Shown here: piece after piece, positions 21,441 through 31,945 of the stretch
How positions within the stretch are numbered: the first letter of the stretch is position 1
How the letters are laid out: every line of letters starts with the position of its first letter
Program-made: the position numbers and the translations under genes
Assembly: GCF_016920785.2 (NCBI RefSeq)
Contig: NW_024609837.1
Coordinates: 21,273,207 to 21,337,206, forward strand
DNA: 64,000 nt
Direction: 5' to 3'
Source of the DNA: Ixodes scapularis
Lineage: Eukaryota; Arthropoda; Arachnida; Ixodida; Ixodidae
The notes under the pieces: generated by a model
Databases searched by the model: none
What the model saw: only the letters and a program-made list of their open reading frames with translations
What the model was told of the DNA's origin: nothing

Positions 21441-24400
21441 TCTTGTGACATGGCTGGAAGAATGCACCTATTTTGCAACTCCAGAATGGGGTTATGGAGC
21501 GGATAGGTGGAGGAACTTAAAGCACCTCCACCACCAGTGAGGGTGATAAAGGGTGGTTTAAAGGCGTAGATAATTCTCTCACATGCACTGAGTAACCATC
21601 AAACCGAGCCAAGTGCGCGCTTGACGATGCTCTCTCGGCACCTCGTCGTCTTCTGTCCAACAATATATATATATCCTAGACACTAAACCTACTGCTAAAT
21701 GAAAAGCGATTAAAGTGATTTCTTCTTGTGAAGTGAAACCGCAACGCACATGCGCTTGCAATCACTCGGCGGAGGAGGCGTTGTCGAACTAAATTACAGA
21801 CGTTCTCCATGGTTTGAGTTGCACTCCTCCATAAATCTATGCCCTACGGGGTCACAATACTGCCCACAACGGCGTTGCAAGCGATTTCCAGTTGCGACAC
21901 CTTCCTGCGGCCATCGCTTTGCTCGTGATCTTTCCATCCTATGGTATATAAATGTATATGTGCCAGCTCAACGCCCACCTTTGCTCCAGTCCTCACGCTT
22001 GCTCTAACCCTGACCGTAGACGAGCCCACAGTCTACTCTTTAGCCCAAGGCCTGGCCCAAGCCATAGACAAAATCTAACCAAAAACAATAAGCATCTAAA
22101 ACGCTAAAGTCAGCCCCGTCCAGCCGGTAGCCTCGTCAGCGAAGCAGATTGCCCTATGGAAACAGAGGGAGCGACAGCAGCCGCTTGCAAATAGCGCGGG
22201 GAAGTCGGGTGCTGCATGGCAAGTAGCCCTGCCGACAGGAATCCAAAGCGGACACTAAACCTCTTGCACTTTGGGGGAGGAGGCGTGAGACGTGCCCGGT
22301 TGCTCAGACACTTCATGTCCCTAGTTTTGTCTATGGCGATGTTCGACGACTACTTTGGGCTACTTTGGTCGAAAACGAAACCAACATAAATGACCGGTAT
22401 CGCTTTGGTGGCACGCAATAGAATCACAGCCGAAATATTACGACAAAGGTCCGCCGCGTATTCTACTAAAACCGATTCCAAAAATGCGACCAGATACTTT
22501 TTAGCTGGTGGCAACCGGGTTAGCGTTTAGTCGAGCAAAATTGGGCGACGCATACCACTGATCGACATTATAGGTGGCTGGGTAGCGCGTAGCCTACCCA
22601 GCCCCCTATAATTCCTGCCGCAAGTGAAGCCACAGGAACTTTGACACTTGTTTCGAAAGTCGGGCGTGTGCTGGGCTTCCTAGCGCATTCAGACAATATC
22701 TTTTCCATGCTTTTTGTGTCTTTGGTTGGGTGTTAATAATCCCGTTCTAAATTAAATCCTGAAAATAAGGCATATTTGAACGTCCACGCAATACTTGACA
22801 CTTAATAAATTAGAATCTCAAAATTTTCAGATCGAATAGCTTACCGGGAGAATTCACGAGATCGCATGAGCTATTACTTCGCTACAAGCAGGCTCTCTTG
22901 GAATGACAATATAAAATCTAGCGCCCGGAACGCGGTTCGATTCGGCAGTCGGAAGAGTTGAAAAGCCTTTCAAGCGCTTACTTCCGGGACAGGCCGCTTA
23001 CTTCCGGTGGCTTCATATGCGCCATTCAGCCCCCTATAGTGGAGATCAGTGACGTGTACCGCAGCACCACCGTGACGTGACGTCGCGGCCATGACAGCTG
23101 ATGATCAGTGCTACCATCTCTGCCTATACATAGTTTCGGTTTTCTCGTAGGCGCCTGAAAACAAATTTGTAGCCGTGATATTTATAAAACTTAACACAAT
23201 ATAAAAAAGAAAATCTTATGCCTTCACATCAGGTACAGTAATTGAGCTGACAACAGTTCTAATCCTAAATTAGGAAATATTGACCGGAGTTGCCCTTTAA
23301 TATGGTGTTCTTTTTGGAGAGAATCAAATTCGCCGCTTATTACGAGCAGCCCAAAGACTGACTTGTAAGGGCACTTTTTAAGATAATAAAATAAAAAGAA
23401 ATAAATTATTTTCCAGACTGAATTCGCAAATATTCTCCAATCTTCCAACACCATAGGATGTTTTTTTTATAAGAAGCTGATATATGTAATGATTTATAGG
23501 TGTGGAAAAATGCGGTTTTTAGTTTGTTTTCATGTATTATGTATAACGTTTCAATCTCCTAATATATGAATAGTTGTTCGCCCATATCTCTAAAAAAAGA
23601 TGATTGAAAAGAAAACATTTTTTTTTCTTCTCAAAAGGAAAATTGAATAGGTCTATATTCATTCAAACATCAGCCCGAGCATGCAGGGGTAAAAGGCGTT
23701 GTTATTTGGACCAATCATACTCGAATGAATCGTCAATAAAGCTCGCTAATATTATTATCTTAATAGTGGACTTAATTGTGTAGTGGGGAAAAGTCCAGGA
23801 TGAATAGAAAGTTATGTTAACGTGCGCTTATCATATTATTTTGGCGAAGAACCGGCGAAGGATTAATTAGCGAAATCTATGCGCTTAACCTCAAATAGCC
23901 GAAAGGACGAATTCCTGTGAGGCTTGTATACCAATGGACAATACCGTATTTTTTTTTTATCGCGATTACGAATTTACTTGTACAATCGAGAAAACGTTAA
24001 TTTGTTTAATCGAATGCTCTGAGAGAGAACACAAAATAAAGAAACTGATGAAATAAAAATAAAATCTTAATTTCATTTAATTTTTTTATTCATTTTGAAG
24101 TAGGATGGTAGGGACAAAAGGTACAATAGCACCTGACCAAGGTCGCTTGCCCCATACAGGTTTGAGAGTGGCAAAACAGATCCAAGGCACGCACAAAACA
24201 AAAATAGAGAAAGGCTGTCTACAAATATTTACGCAAAATATTATTTATGTTAAGAAAAATAATTAGTCATTATTTTTCTAAATGTATCTATTGACTTTAC
24301 TCTTTAATCCATTTACATAATTTGAGAATGCATGTTTAGAAGGTGAAGAATTTGCTGTGTTAATGTTTGTTCAACACCTCATATGCATTTGACCTCTAGC

Positions 24401-24780
24401 ATATCCCACATGACTTAATTTGTAGTGAGTATTTCCTAAGGGATATTGAGTGTGAAATGACTCCCTGTCAGCTTTGAGATAATGAAAGATAAGTTTTGCA
24501 AGGTTTAACATTAGCCACCTGTCTTCAATCAATAGGGCGCCGTATTGTTTGAAGACCGGTGGCTTCGCTGCGTTGCCATAGCAGTTAAGCCTTTTTCTTT
24601 TTTTTTTCTTTTTTTTGCATTTTCTTCAGGCAAATTCGCTCTTCGCAAATTTTATATAAAAAATGCACCACCTGTGGGCAACGCTGCACAAAACTGTAGC
24701 GCGATAGGCTAAGAAACCAAAATTTGCGCTAGATTTAAAGAGCCTGGCCGCTACTTGAGATAATCGGTATATCCACGCAT
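21441..24780. other. No gene recognised; one notable hairpin
   Basis: AT-rich apart from 22100-22330 and 22900-23110. An imperfect hairpin at 22566-22612 pairs ttatagg.tggctgggta with tacccagccccctataa; the phrase agccccctata recurs at 23029-23040. A pyrimidine-rich run lies near 24596-24620. No domain was recognised. Confidence 0.4.
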
Positions 24781-24792
24781 TAGCTGTACTTT

Positions 24793-25288
24793 CTACATTC
24801 TGCAGGTTACTATGGAAAGAAGTACATTCGAGTCTTCTGCGAATAATATAATTTCTGAGCGATGCGCAATATTAAATATATACTTGATATAAATAAGAAA
24901 CAGTAATGCTCCTAAAATTGATCCTTGCGAGACCCCATACGTTATTCGATGGATATCTAATTTCACGCCGTAATAAATGGTGATTTGTGATCGAGAACAC
25001 AAGTAATTATTATTTAATTCGTTGGCTAGGTACCCTACATCATACAAATTTAGTTTATGATGTTTAATTTTATGTTTAATTAAATCAAAGGCTTTTCTGA
25101 ACCCGAAAAAATGTTCCGATCGTACACTCTTTATTTTCAATGTTGGTAGTAATTTTTTCTTTACTATTTACAAGTGCAATTTCCGTCGATTCATTCATCT
25201 GAAACCCAAATAGCTCTTCGGGGATTTTATTATGTTTTGTGAACAAGGAAATAACGCGATTGTTCATTATTTGCTTTAAAATGTTCAA
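24793..25288 (-). pseudogene. LINE reverse transcriptase fragment
   Basis: Two overlapping frames give the RT fingers and palm: ELFGFQMNESTEIALV with KECTIGTFF, then FGFRKAFDLIKHKI, ITYGVSQGSILGALLFLIYI (the conserved GxxQGS..GP..F block) and ILFAEDSNVLL, where the catalytic FADD reads FAED. The frame shift between the halves and the altered catalytic Asp show it is inactive. Jockey/CR1-type LINEs have this arrangement; I cannot assign the clade by eye. Confidence 0.85.
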
Positions 25289-26088
25289 AAAATAGGGCGT
25301 ACTCAGATGGGCCTGTAATTGTTGATGTCACACTGTGCACAATCCCTTGTGTATACTGCGAGCGCGGGCTACTTTCATTCGGTCTGGAAGACGACCAGTT
25401 CACAATGACGTGTTGCATATCTGTGTTAGCGGAGTTAATATTAGACTGAAAATTAATTTCATTGGTTCTGCTTTGAAGCCGTCATCACCTGGGCAGCACT
25501 GTTAATTAATACAAGCAATAAAGGTACTCATTTCTCTTCGCTCATTCTAGAACAAAAAAATTAAGCCAGTTACGTTGTGACGTATATATGACATAGCATT
25601 AGCTGCATTGGTTGGGGAGAAGAAGATGCCCCTGATGTTAGGAAATATACATTAAACATGCCTGACAGCTCTTGGTCTCCTTAGGGTTTGCCGTAAATTT
25701 TCAGTTCACTTGGAGGTGGGTCACTAGGTCTGAAAATCAAAGTACCTACAGTGCTCCAGAATATCTTGGGGTCACCTGGGATGCTGTTATATTTATTTAC
25801 ATACTATTTACGTCGTGCCTGTTTTAGGCTCGAATTTAGTTAGTATCGAAGTTTTTTTCGAACTTTGCAAGGATATCTTGACATCTTAGCTTGATACATT
25901 TATCGTATAAGAAGTCTGGATCTTTTCTTCTTTTATATAACGTAGGAGTCACCCAAAGCTCTCCTAAATTTTTACGTTTCTTTTTTTTTAAGTTTCTTAT
26001 TGGGAAGGGATGATCATATAAAGATATGAGTTTGCTCACAAAATATATTGTATGATATGTCTTGATTGTTTTAATTATGTACTAAGTC

Positions 26089-26456
26089 CTAATTAATTTT
26101 TGACACCCAGGAGTGAAACATGTCAATGTTTTTCTTGCTGACAGGTCGGTAAGTTATAGGAAGAAAGCACGCAGAGCTCTTTCTAAGTATCTGAAATATA
26201 CAAAATGTTGGCAGATGGTCTCTTACAATCAATATTAACACCCCTCCTGTGAGTTCATTAGGATTGCTGCTCGTGTTACACAAATCGATCACAGTAGCCG
26301 TTTCCCGTGTAACTTTTGTTGATATAATGCTGATGTCATGAAAGCCATAGCATTTTACAATCGTCATAGGTTTTATGCATGGTGAGCAAAAGGAATGTAT
26401 GTAAATACTGATATCACCGATTGACGTTAACTGGAGACCTAAAGGCGTAGAGTAGA
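26089..26456 (-). pseudogene. LINE endonuclease C-terminal part
   Basis: The residues LGLQLTSIGD correspond to the GDFN block of AP-type endonucleases (here decayed after GD), KVTRETATVIDL to the conserved T.ATLIDL block, and VRDHLPTF to the catalytic SDHLP block with Arg in place of Ser. The piece resumes the frame interrupted at 27574-27580 on the other side of the foldback. Confidence 0.8.
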
Positions 26457-26818
26457 TGGGGTGTATCTTAAAACGTCCCATTCGCATTTGAACCTTGCAC
26501 ATTTCGACCCATTCTCATTTGGTCCTTCTCGTTGGAACCTTCTCATAAGACCCGAATCGTGTTTTTCGCAACGGGACCCATTCGCATTTCGCCCGTTCGC
26601 GCTACGACCGAATTGCCCTAGTTCGGTATGCTTCTAACGTCGTTATGCCTTCGCGGCTTTGTTGATGAGCCTTACCTTGCTTGGGCCCCCAACATACCAT
26701 CAGATATGTGTTGTGTGTAGAAGTACGCACTGAGAATCGTGCATTGACGCCTGCTTCCCTTCCTCTAAGCAAACGAAAAAAAAAATCTTTGTTTGAACAA
26801 AAATAGCATACATAATAG

Positions 26819-27084
26819 TATTGGTTCTCAACCATTAATGTTTCGCGGACGCCTTGTAGATAGGCGGAGATGATGGAGGACCCGTTCGGGGTGAGGGGGA
26901 ATAGAAAGGTATAGATTAATCATGATAATGATTTAATAAATGGATATAACTAATTGCTCGTGTAAAGTAGACTTATCTCATTGACATACACACGGGAGTG
27001 CTCTCCCGAAAATTGGAACGTTTCTTCTCAACGTGAAGAAAGACCCCTAGGATGTCTTCGCGGACCCCCTTTTGAGAACCACTG
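26819..27084. mobile_element. hAT-type MITE nested in the foldback
   Basis: Ends are tattggttctcaac and, inverted, cagtggttctcaaaag, the typical hAT terminus CAGTGGTTCTCAA with the first two bases changed on the left. Internal to both ends is cgcggacccc-like sequence. Flanks are cataatag (26811-26818) and cattatag (27085-27092), an 8-bp duplication with one difference. At 266 bp it has no coding capacity. Confidence 0.8.
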
Positions 27085-27261
27085 CATTATAGAAGTGGTG
27101 GCATTGTGAGAGACCTCAAACAACGTGACATTTCGGAATATGATCTGGCTGCGATAAATAGTTGGTCTGAAATTTTATTGTCGGCTAGTAGCTTTTCACG
27201 ACGACCTCGACGCACTGCTAAAATCCTTAACAGAGAGAGTATGCCGGTTGTGTGTTACACA

Positions 27262-27287
27262 CAGACGCACACACACACACACACACG
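27262..27287 (+). repeat. (AC)n microsatellite
   Basis: A short run of cacacaca within the foldback element, beside its right arm. Confidence 0.85.
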
Positions 27288-27838
27288 AATTATATCAATA
27301 TATTAATATTACCCTAAAAACGATTTTGGTATAGAAAGAGTCAAGTGCGACAGAGAAAGCGAGAGATTTTTTAGAGTGGCTGTTTTGGAAAGGGCCAGGT
27401 AAAAAGGGCGAAACGGGAACGGGCCTACATGAGGAGGGTTGGAATGCGAAAGACGAAACGGGAAAGGGCCAAATGCGACAGGTCCAAGCGAGAAGATCTT
27501 TTTGAGAATGGTTGTTTTGAGAAGGGCCAAGTGAGAAGAGCGAAACGAGAACGGGCTCAAATGATAACCATCCGAGTAGACGAATAGGTTCTCAACAAAG
27601 TGAAACAAATTTAGAATAAAACCAGATGGCGGCCGATAAAGCAGAGTTGTAACCATCTTTCCGTCTTTAATGACCAGAGATTCATAATCGCAGCACAGTA
27701 AAAAATATTCAGACGAAACAGTGCAAACGAGGTTGTGTCGAATACACAATCCTCCCCACCTTTCTTTTTGTTTTGTCCTTATACACCTTATACACATCCT
27801 TATACACATACACATCCTTATACATAGCTTCAACCTTA

Positions 27839-28011
27839 AGGCCCGTTCACACTCTTGCAACCGAGTACGACCGAGTACGACCGAGAGAGACCAGACCGGT
27901 TTTTAAGCCTCTTACGACGTCTTAGGACCAGCTCCTAAGACGTCGTAAGAGGCTTAAAAACCGGTCTGGTCTCTCTCGGTCGTACTCGGTTGCAAGAGTG
28001 TGAACGGCGCT
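27839..28011. mobile_element. PIF/Harbinger-like MITE, near-perfect foldback
   Basis: 173 bp, almost entirely a palindrome with a 5-base loop at 27928-27932. Ends are aggcccgttcacac and, inverted, agcgccgttcacac. A TTA on each side (27836-27838 and 28012-28014) is a 3-bp target duplication, as in PIF/Harbinger elements, and removing the insert restores the LINE sequence. The left arm has one extra 10-bp unit (gtacgaccga). Confidence 0.75.
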
Positions 28012-28163
28012 TTATACATATCAAACGAAACAGCATAATCTTTGTGAGTATACCAAGTTTCGGTGGGCGCTAGAACGTCAAACTTTAGGTTCGACTGGTG
28101 CAAAGAAATATCTAGCTCATCCTGTTTTTTTAATCTGACTTCTTGTATTGAAGTGAAAAACAA

Positions 28164-28996
28164 AATAGTCCTCTTTCATTCGTGGAAGTATTTCTCACAA
28201 AATCACTGAAGGAAGCAGTCATAATATGAACATCCTGTTCTATTATCAATCATTTCGAACGGAAAGCAAATTATATTATCCTGGAAGCCCGTTTGAGCTG
28301 AACAGAAAATGATGAAATGAAAAAGAAACTATAAATTTGTGAAAAATAAACAGGACAAAGTTTTCAGTGACAACAAAAATGGAAGTGAGTATGAGTACAA
28401 AGGTCATAAACATTGAATGCAAATAAATGCTAGAAAAGTTTTTTTTTTTAAGGGCCACATTTGTGGAATTTTAAAAGCGGTTTTTTAAACTATTAACTTG
28501 AAGAGCGCAACTAGCAGAATGGTGTTAAGTTAATGCCAAGGAATATAAAAATGTAATATTAAACCTTTTTGTGTTTGAACGAGTATTTCTTACAGAATAT
28601 TTTTTTCTACATTAAAACCCTCGTTTTTGTCCCACAGATTGCTTTATTTATTTTTTTATGTATGTAGCACGGCATCATCCAATGGTGGAATAATTGCGCC
28701 ACAGCGATGAAAATACATTTTTGATTTTGTTGAAAGAAAATGGTCTTCACGCACTCACGGTTACACAAACACTCCGCTACAAGGGAAAGACACAATGTGA
28801 TATCGGACTATAACATGAAAAACTTTAAATATTCGTTTTTTTCACGCCGTTTTAAACAAAACCTGTGCACTGTTTTGTAAAACTGCACGGGTAATTTCTC
28901 GTAACAATTTAGGTACTCAAGGATTACCTTAATATAAATGGGCACCGTGTGTTCAAGGCATTCTCCAGGCATATAAATCCGTGGCATGTCCGCTAT

Positions 28997-28999
<3 letters not shown>
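28164..28999. other. No gene recognised; AT-rich
   Basis: No domain and no repeat structure noticed apart from T and A runs (28440-28450). Confidence 0.4.

Positions 29000-29081
<82 letters not shown>
29000..29081. repeat. (TA)n microsatellite, left of element C
   Basis: About 40 uninterrupted TA units ending directly at the LTR terminus TGTTACGG of element C. A similar run lies at 32517-32589, on the far side of the element. Confidence 0.95.
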
Positions 29082-29085
<4 letters not shown>

Positions 29086-29220
29086 ACGGTGCTGGAAGGA
29101 GCGATGGGAACGGGGTGCCCTCCGAACGATAGTTTTAATTCAAAACTGTCCGCTGCAGCGCCTGTGTGCACGAGCCACTGCCGATGGCCTGTCGTTGTCT
29201 TCGTCGCCGTCTATGTATCA
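29082..29220 (-). repeat. 3' LTR of Gypsy element C
   Basis: TG...CA unit of 139 bp (TGTTAC...GTATCA on plus), bounded on one side by (TA)n and on the other by a G-rich polypurine-like tract next to the last codons of pol. The second LTR is absent, so the boundary rests on termini and context only. Confidence 0.6.
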
Positions 29221-30455
29221 TTACCCCCGCCGTTGTTGGCGGTCGTCTCGACCGCATAGTGGAGGGGGAGGTTTGATGGAGAAGAGGGGTGTTCTAGGGC
29301 GAGGGTTTGATTGGGATGATGGTAGGGTTTGATGCGGGTGATGTGAACGGTGTTCTTCGAAGGTGTCCGTCGGTCAGGTGTTGGGTGCAGGAGCTGAATC
29401 TGGTAGGTGAAGTCCGACAGCTTGGCAGTGATGCGGTATGGGCCGGCGTACCGGTGGAGGAACTTGGTGGCCTTGCCCTGTTGCCGACGTGGCGTCCAGA
29501 GCCACACAAGGTCACCGGCGGTGTAAGACGCAGGTCGATGTGTCTCGTTGTAACGTTAACATTGGCGCTGCTGTGAAGCCATTGTGCGTAGGCGGGCGAG
29601 CTGTCGCGCCTCTTCGGCACGGCAGACAAGGCGGGCGACAGTGTCCTCTAGCTGTTCATTATGGTTGTAAGGAAGTAACGCGTCGAGAAGTGTGGTTGGG
29701 GATCGATTGTATAGAAGAAAAAATGGAGTGTAGCCGTGTGCGTCTTAGAGAGCAGTGTTGTAGGTGTAGGTGACGAAGGGAAGTACACTGTCCCAGTTCT
29801 GATGATCGGACTGGACGTACATGGAGACCATGCCTGCTATTGTGCGATTGAAGCGTTCCACTAGACCGTTCGTCTGGGGATAGTAAGCTGTAGTAGGTTT
29901 ATGTACAGTTCCACAGAGGCCTAACAACTGCTGACCCACTTCGGACAGGAAGACTGTGCCTCGGTCGCTGATGAGATGCCGAGGAGGTCCGTGCCGCAGA
30001 AAAACTTGTTTCAGAAGGAAAGCGGCGACATCTTCAGCATTGGAGGTAGGCAATGGTGACGTCTCGGCATAACGCGACAAGTGGTCAATTGCGACAATAA
30101 TCCACCTGTTGCCTGATTGCGTAACAGGAAGTGGACCTAAAAGATCAATTCCCACGCGCTGAAATGGATAATGAAGAGGGTGAAGAGGATGTAGGCGTCC
30201 GGCGGGTGCGGTGGTGGGTCGTTTCCGGCGTTGACATTGTAGACATGATGCAACGTATTTGAAGATATCACGGTACATGCCCTGCCAGTAGAAAGTGTGT
30301 CGGACACGCATGTATGTCTTGAAGAACCCCATGTGTCCAGCTGTGGGGTCATCATGGAGAGTACGCAATATGTCGCCACGGAGATACCTAGGAACAACAT
30401 ACAGGAGTGGCGCACCTTGCGGGTCATAGTTCCGGCGGTATAATATTCCGTGTTC
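29211..30455 (-). pseudogene. Gypsy integrase (element C)
   Basis: One reading phase covers the whole region with two stops (TAA at 29745-29747 and a TAA near 29550). The N-terminal zinc domain is intact (LHDDPTAGHMG ... CLQCQ). The catalytic triad is complete: Asp in VGIDLLGPLP, Asp in LISDRGTVF, Glu in TNGLVERFN, the last two 35 residues apart. The C-terminal domain shows FLHRYAGPYRITAKLSDF and a tail ending NNGGGNDT. The open frame runs on into the end of the hAT element (to 30665), which is coincidental read-through. Confidence 0.9.
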
Positions 30456-31945
30456 TAGAGCACTGCACGGGCCCGGGCCAGCCCGAAAGCCCGAGCCCGG
30501 CCCGGCCCGCGGGCCGGGCTCGGGCCGGGTAGCACGTATTTTCTCGGGCCCGGCCCGGGCTCGGGCTTGAACAAAAAAGTTCTCGGGCCGCACCGGCCCA
30601 GGCCGGCCCGGGACGCGTGCCTGGGCAATTTTGTGCCGTAAGTCATAAATTGTTGTTGATAGCAAGAAGTTTGCTCATTAATCTTTTAGGTTCATTGAAT
30701 ACAAAAAAAGCGAAGTGCAAATTCACTACAGCGTCGTTAAACATAATAACTAAAAGACATCTTGAAGCTAGAAAGCCTTCAAGTTTTTTCCGTGTGAGCG
30801 AGGGTTGTGTTATAAATTGTAAACAAAATAAAGTCCCAGTCATATGCTTGTCAACCTGTCTGATTCATCGCTCTCAAAAATATCTAGTTCACTATTAGGA
30901 AGATTTAGAAAAACGTACGCAAGCGCTTTGGGTACCGTAAAAATAGCGTTGCGATGTAAAACCTATGGCGATGCTAATTTTAGCTTGCCCAAAGTGCTTG
31001 AGTACGTTATTCTAAGACACCCTTATTGCACAGAGAGCGACACTATATTAGCGCAAACAAGCGATTGTCGTGTTTTTATGTTTATCTCATAGAATCAAAA
31101 CGCTGTTTTCAAAAATATTAGTGTTTTTAGAAGTGCTCATCTGGGGCACAGACGTAAGCGGTATACTTTGGTGCCTACTAAAACCAATTCGAAGTAAAAT
31201 TCGAAAAAAGAGCCAACGTCGTGTTCGCGGTATCAGTGTCGCGCAGTGTACATAGTCCGTTCCGCGCTTGCACGTTTTGGGAACCATCTTGAAAAAAACG
31301 TTTTAAGGGGTTAACTAGGAATATATTAAACTTAAGCTTGCCTGAAAGGGTTGTATATTTTAAGAACGCGCTGACATGTAAAGCTACTTCAGAACATATT
31401 CTTAAACAGAAAAGGTGCGCAGACCAGGCTTAGAACGATGCAGACTTTTTGCGAAGAGGTTGCGATGTGCAGGGCCTTAAAAAAGTAGGTTGAAACGGGA
31501 CTCATTCAAACGCTAAGGGTGTTTTGGAAACTGGTTCAAATGAAAAGGGCGTTTAGGGAATGGGTCGAAACAGGACAAATTCAAACGAGAAGTGCGTTTA
31601 GGGAACTGGTCGAAACGGGACGGGCTCATGTGGGAAGGGTGTTTAAAGAATGGGTCAAAACAGGACGGGTTCAAATGGGGAGCTCGTTTCGGGAGCGGGT
31701 CGAAACAGGACGGGTTCAAACGGAAATGGGTTGTTTCGGGCTACAGCCATCGGGCCGGGTCGGGCGGGGCCTTGAAATTAACAATTCTGTGGGGCTCGGG
31801 CCGGGCCCGGGCCGTGTCTCTTTCGGGCCGGGTCGGGCCGGGCCTAGAAATTTAAAATTCTGTCGGGCTCGGGCCGGGCCCGGGCCGTGTCTCTACCGGG
31901 CCGGGTCGGGCCGGGCCTAGAAATTCCGGCCCGTGCAGTGCTCTA
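30456..31945. mobile_element. hAT element with perfect 17-bp TIRs and perfect 8-bp TSD
   Basis: The ends are tagagcactgcacgggc and its exact reverse complement. ccgtgttc is duplicated at 30448-30455 and 31946-31953. The insertion split element C in the linker between RNase H and integrase (YTLEHG | EHGILYRR). Both subterminal regions are dense in ggcccg/cgggcc words, and the right side holds about two and a half 73-bp tandem units (31786-31931). The 1490-bp body has no recognisable transposase, so it is non-autonomous or decayed. Confidence 0.9.
31519..31735 (+). repeat. 45-bp minisatellite inside the hAT element
   Basis: About four to five degenerate 45-bp units (gggcgtttagggaatgggtc ... 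). Because 45 is a multiple of three, both strands read as 15-residue repeats: FREWVETGQIQTRSA-like on plus and NPSCFDPFPKR-like on minus. The words (gggtcgaaacaggac, ttcaaatggg) resemble the inverted arms of the foldback at 26457-27573. A translated product is not supported. Confidence 0.75.

Larger units (their letters stand above)
26457..27573. mobile_element. Foldback element with 7-bp target duplication and word-like repeat arms
   Basis: The 7-mer gagtaga lies on both sides (26450-26456 and 27574-27580). Removing the insert restores the LINE reading ENLFVYSTPLGLQLT, so the borders are precise. The ends are related inverted repeats (ggggtgtatc... and, inverted, ggatggttatc...). Both arms are made of degenerate short units such as cccattcgcatttg, cccattctcatttgg and, inverted, cccgttctcgtttcg, cttctcacttggccc: left arm 26473-26610, right arm 27340-27567. 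The 1.1-kb unit has no transposase. Its centre is occupied by a hAT MITE and an AC repeat. Superfamily not assigned. Confidence 0.8.
24790..28163 (-). mobile_element. LINE remnant with three other elements inside it
   Basis: Minus-strand non-LTR retrotransposon pieces in the correct order: endonuclease start (28163-28015: LNLK-like then TETWYTHKD), endonuclease middle (about 27740-27575: LVCTVSSEY..., LLYRPPSGF), endonuclease end (26456-26200: LGLQLTSIGD, TRETATVIDLC, SGV/RDHLP), linker, and reverse transcriptase (25288-24793). The coding order is broken by a MITE at 27839-28011 and by a foldback at 26457-27573 that itself holds a hAT MITE. The 3' end is unclear below 24790. Confidence 0.85.

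Noticed and set aside
28949..29332. Frames with long alternating Tyr-Ile stretches
   Set aside because: Translation of the (TA)n run; the same happens at 32400-32729.
30643..31287. hAT transposase in the interior of the element at 30456-31945
   Set aside because: Frames on both strands are short and lack the conserved hAT dimerisation or catalytic motifs.
31480..31740. CRISPR-like direct repeats
   Set aside because: Units are degenerate and contiguous without unique spacers, and the context is a eukaryotic transposon.
31519..31920. Protein with 15-residue repeats (FREWVETG...)
   Set aside because: The 45-bp minisatellite is open on both strands because its period is a multiple of three; no start, splice or family context supports a protein.
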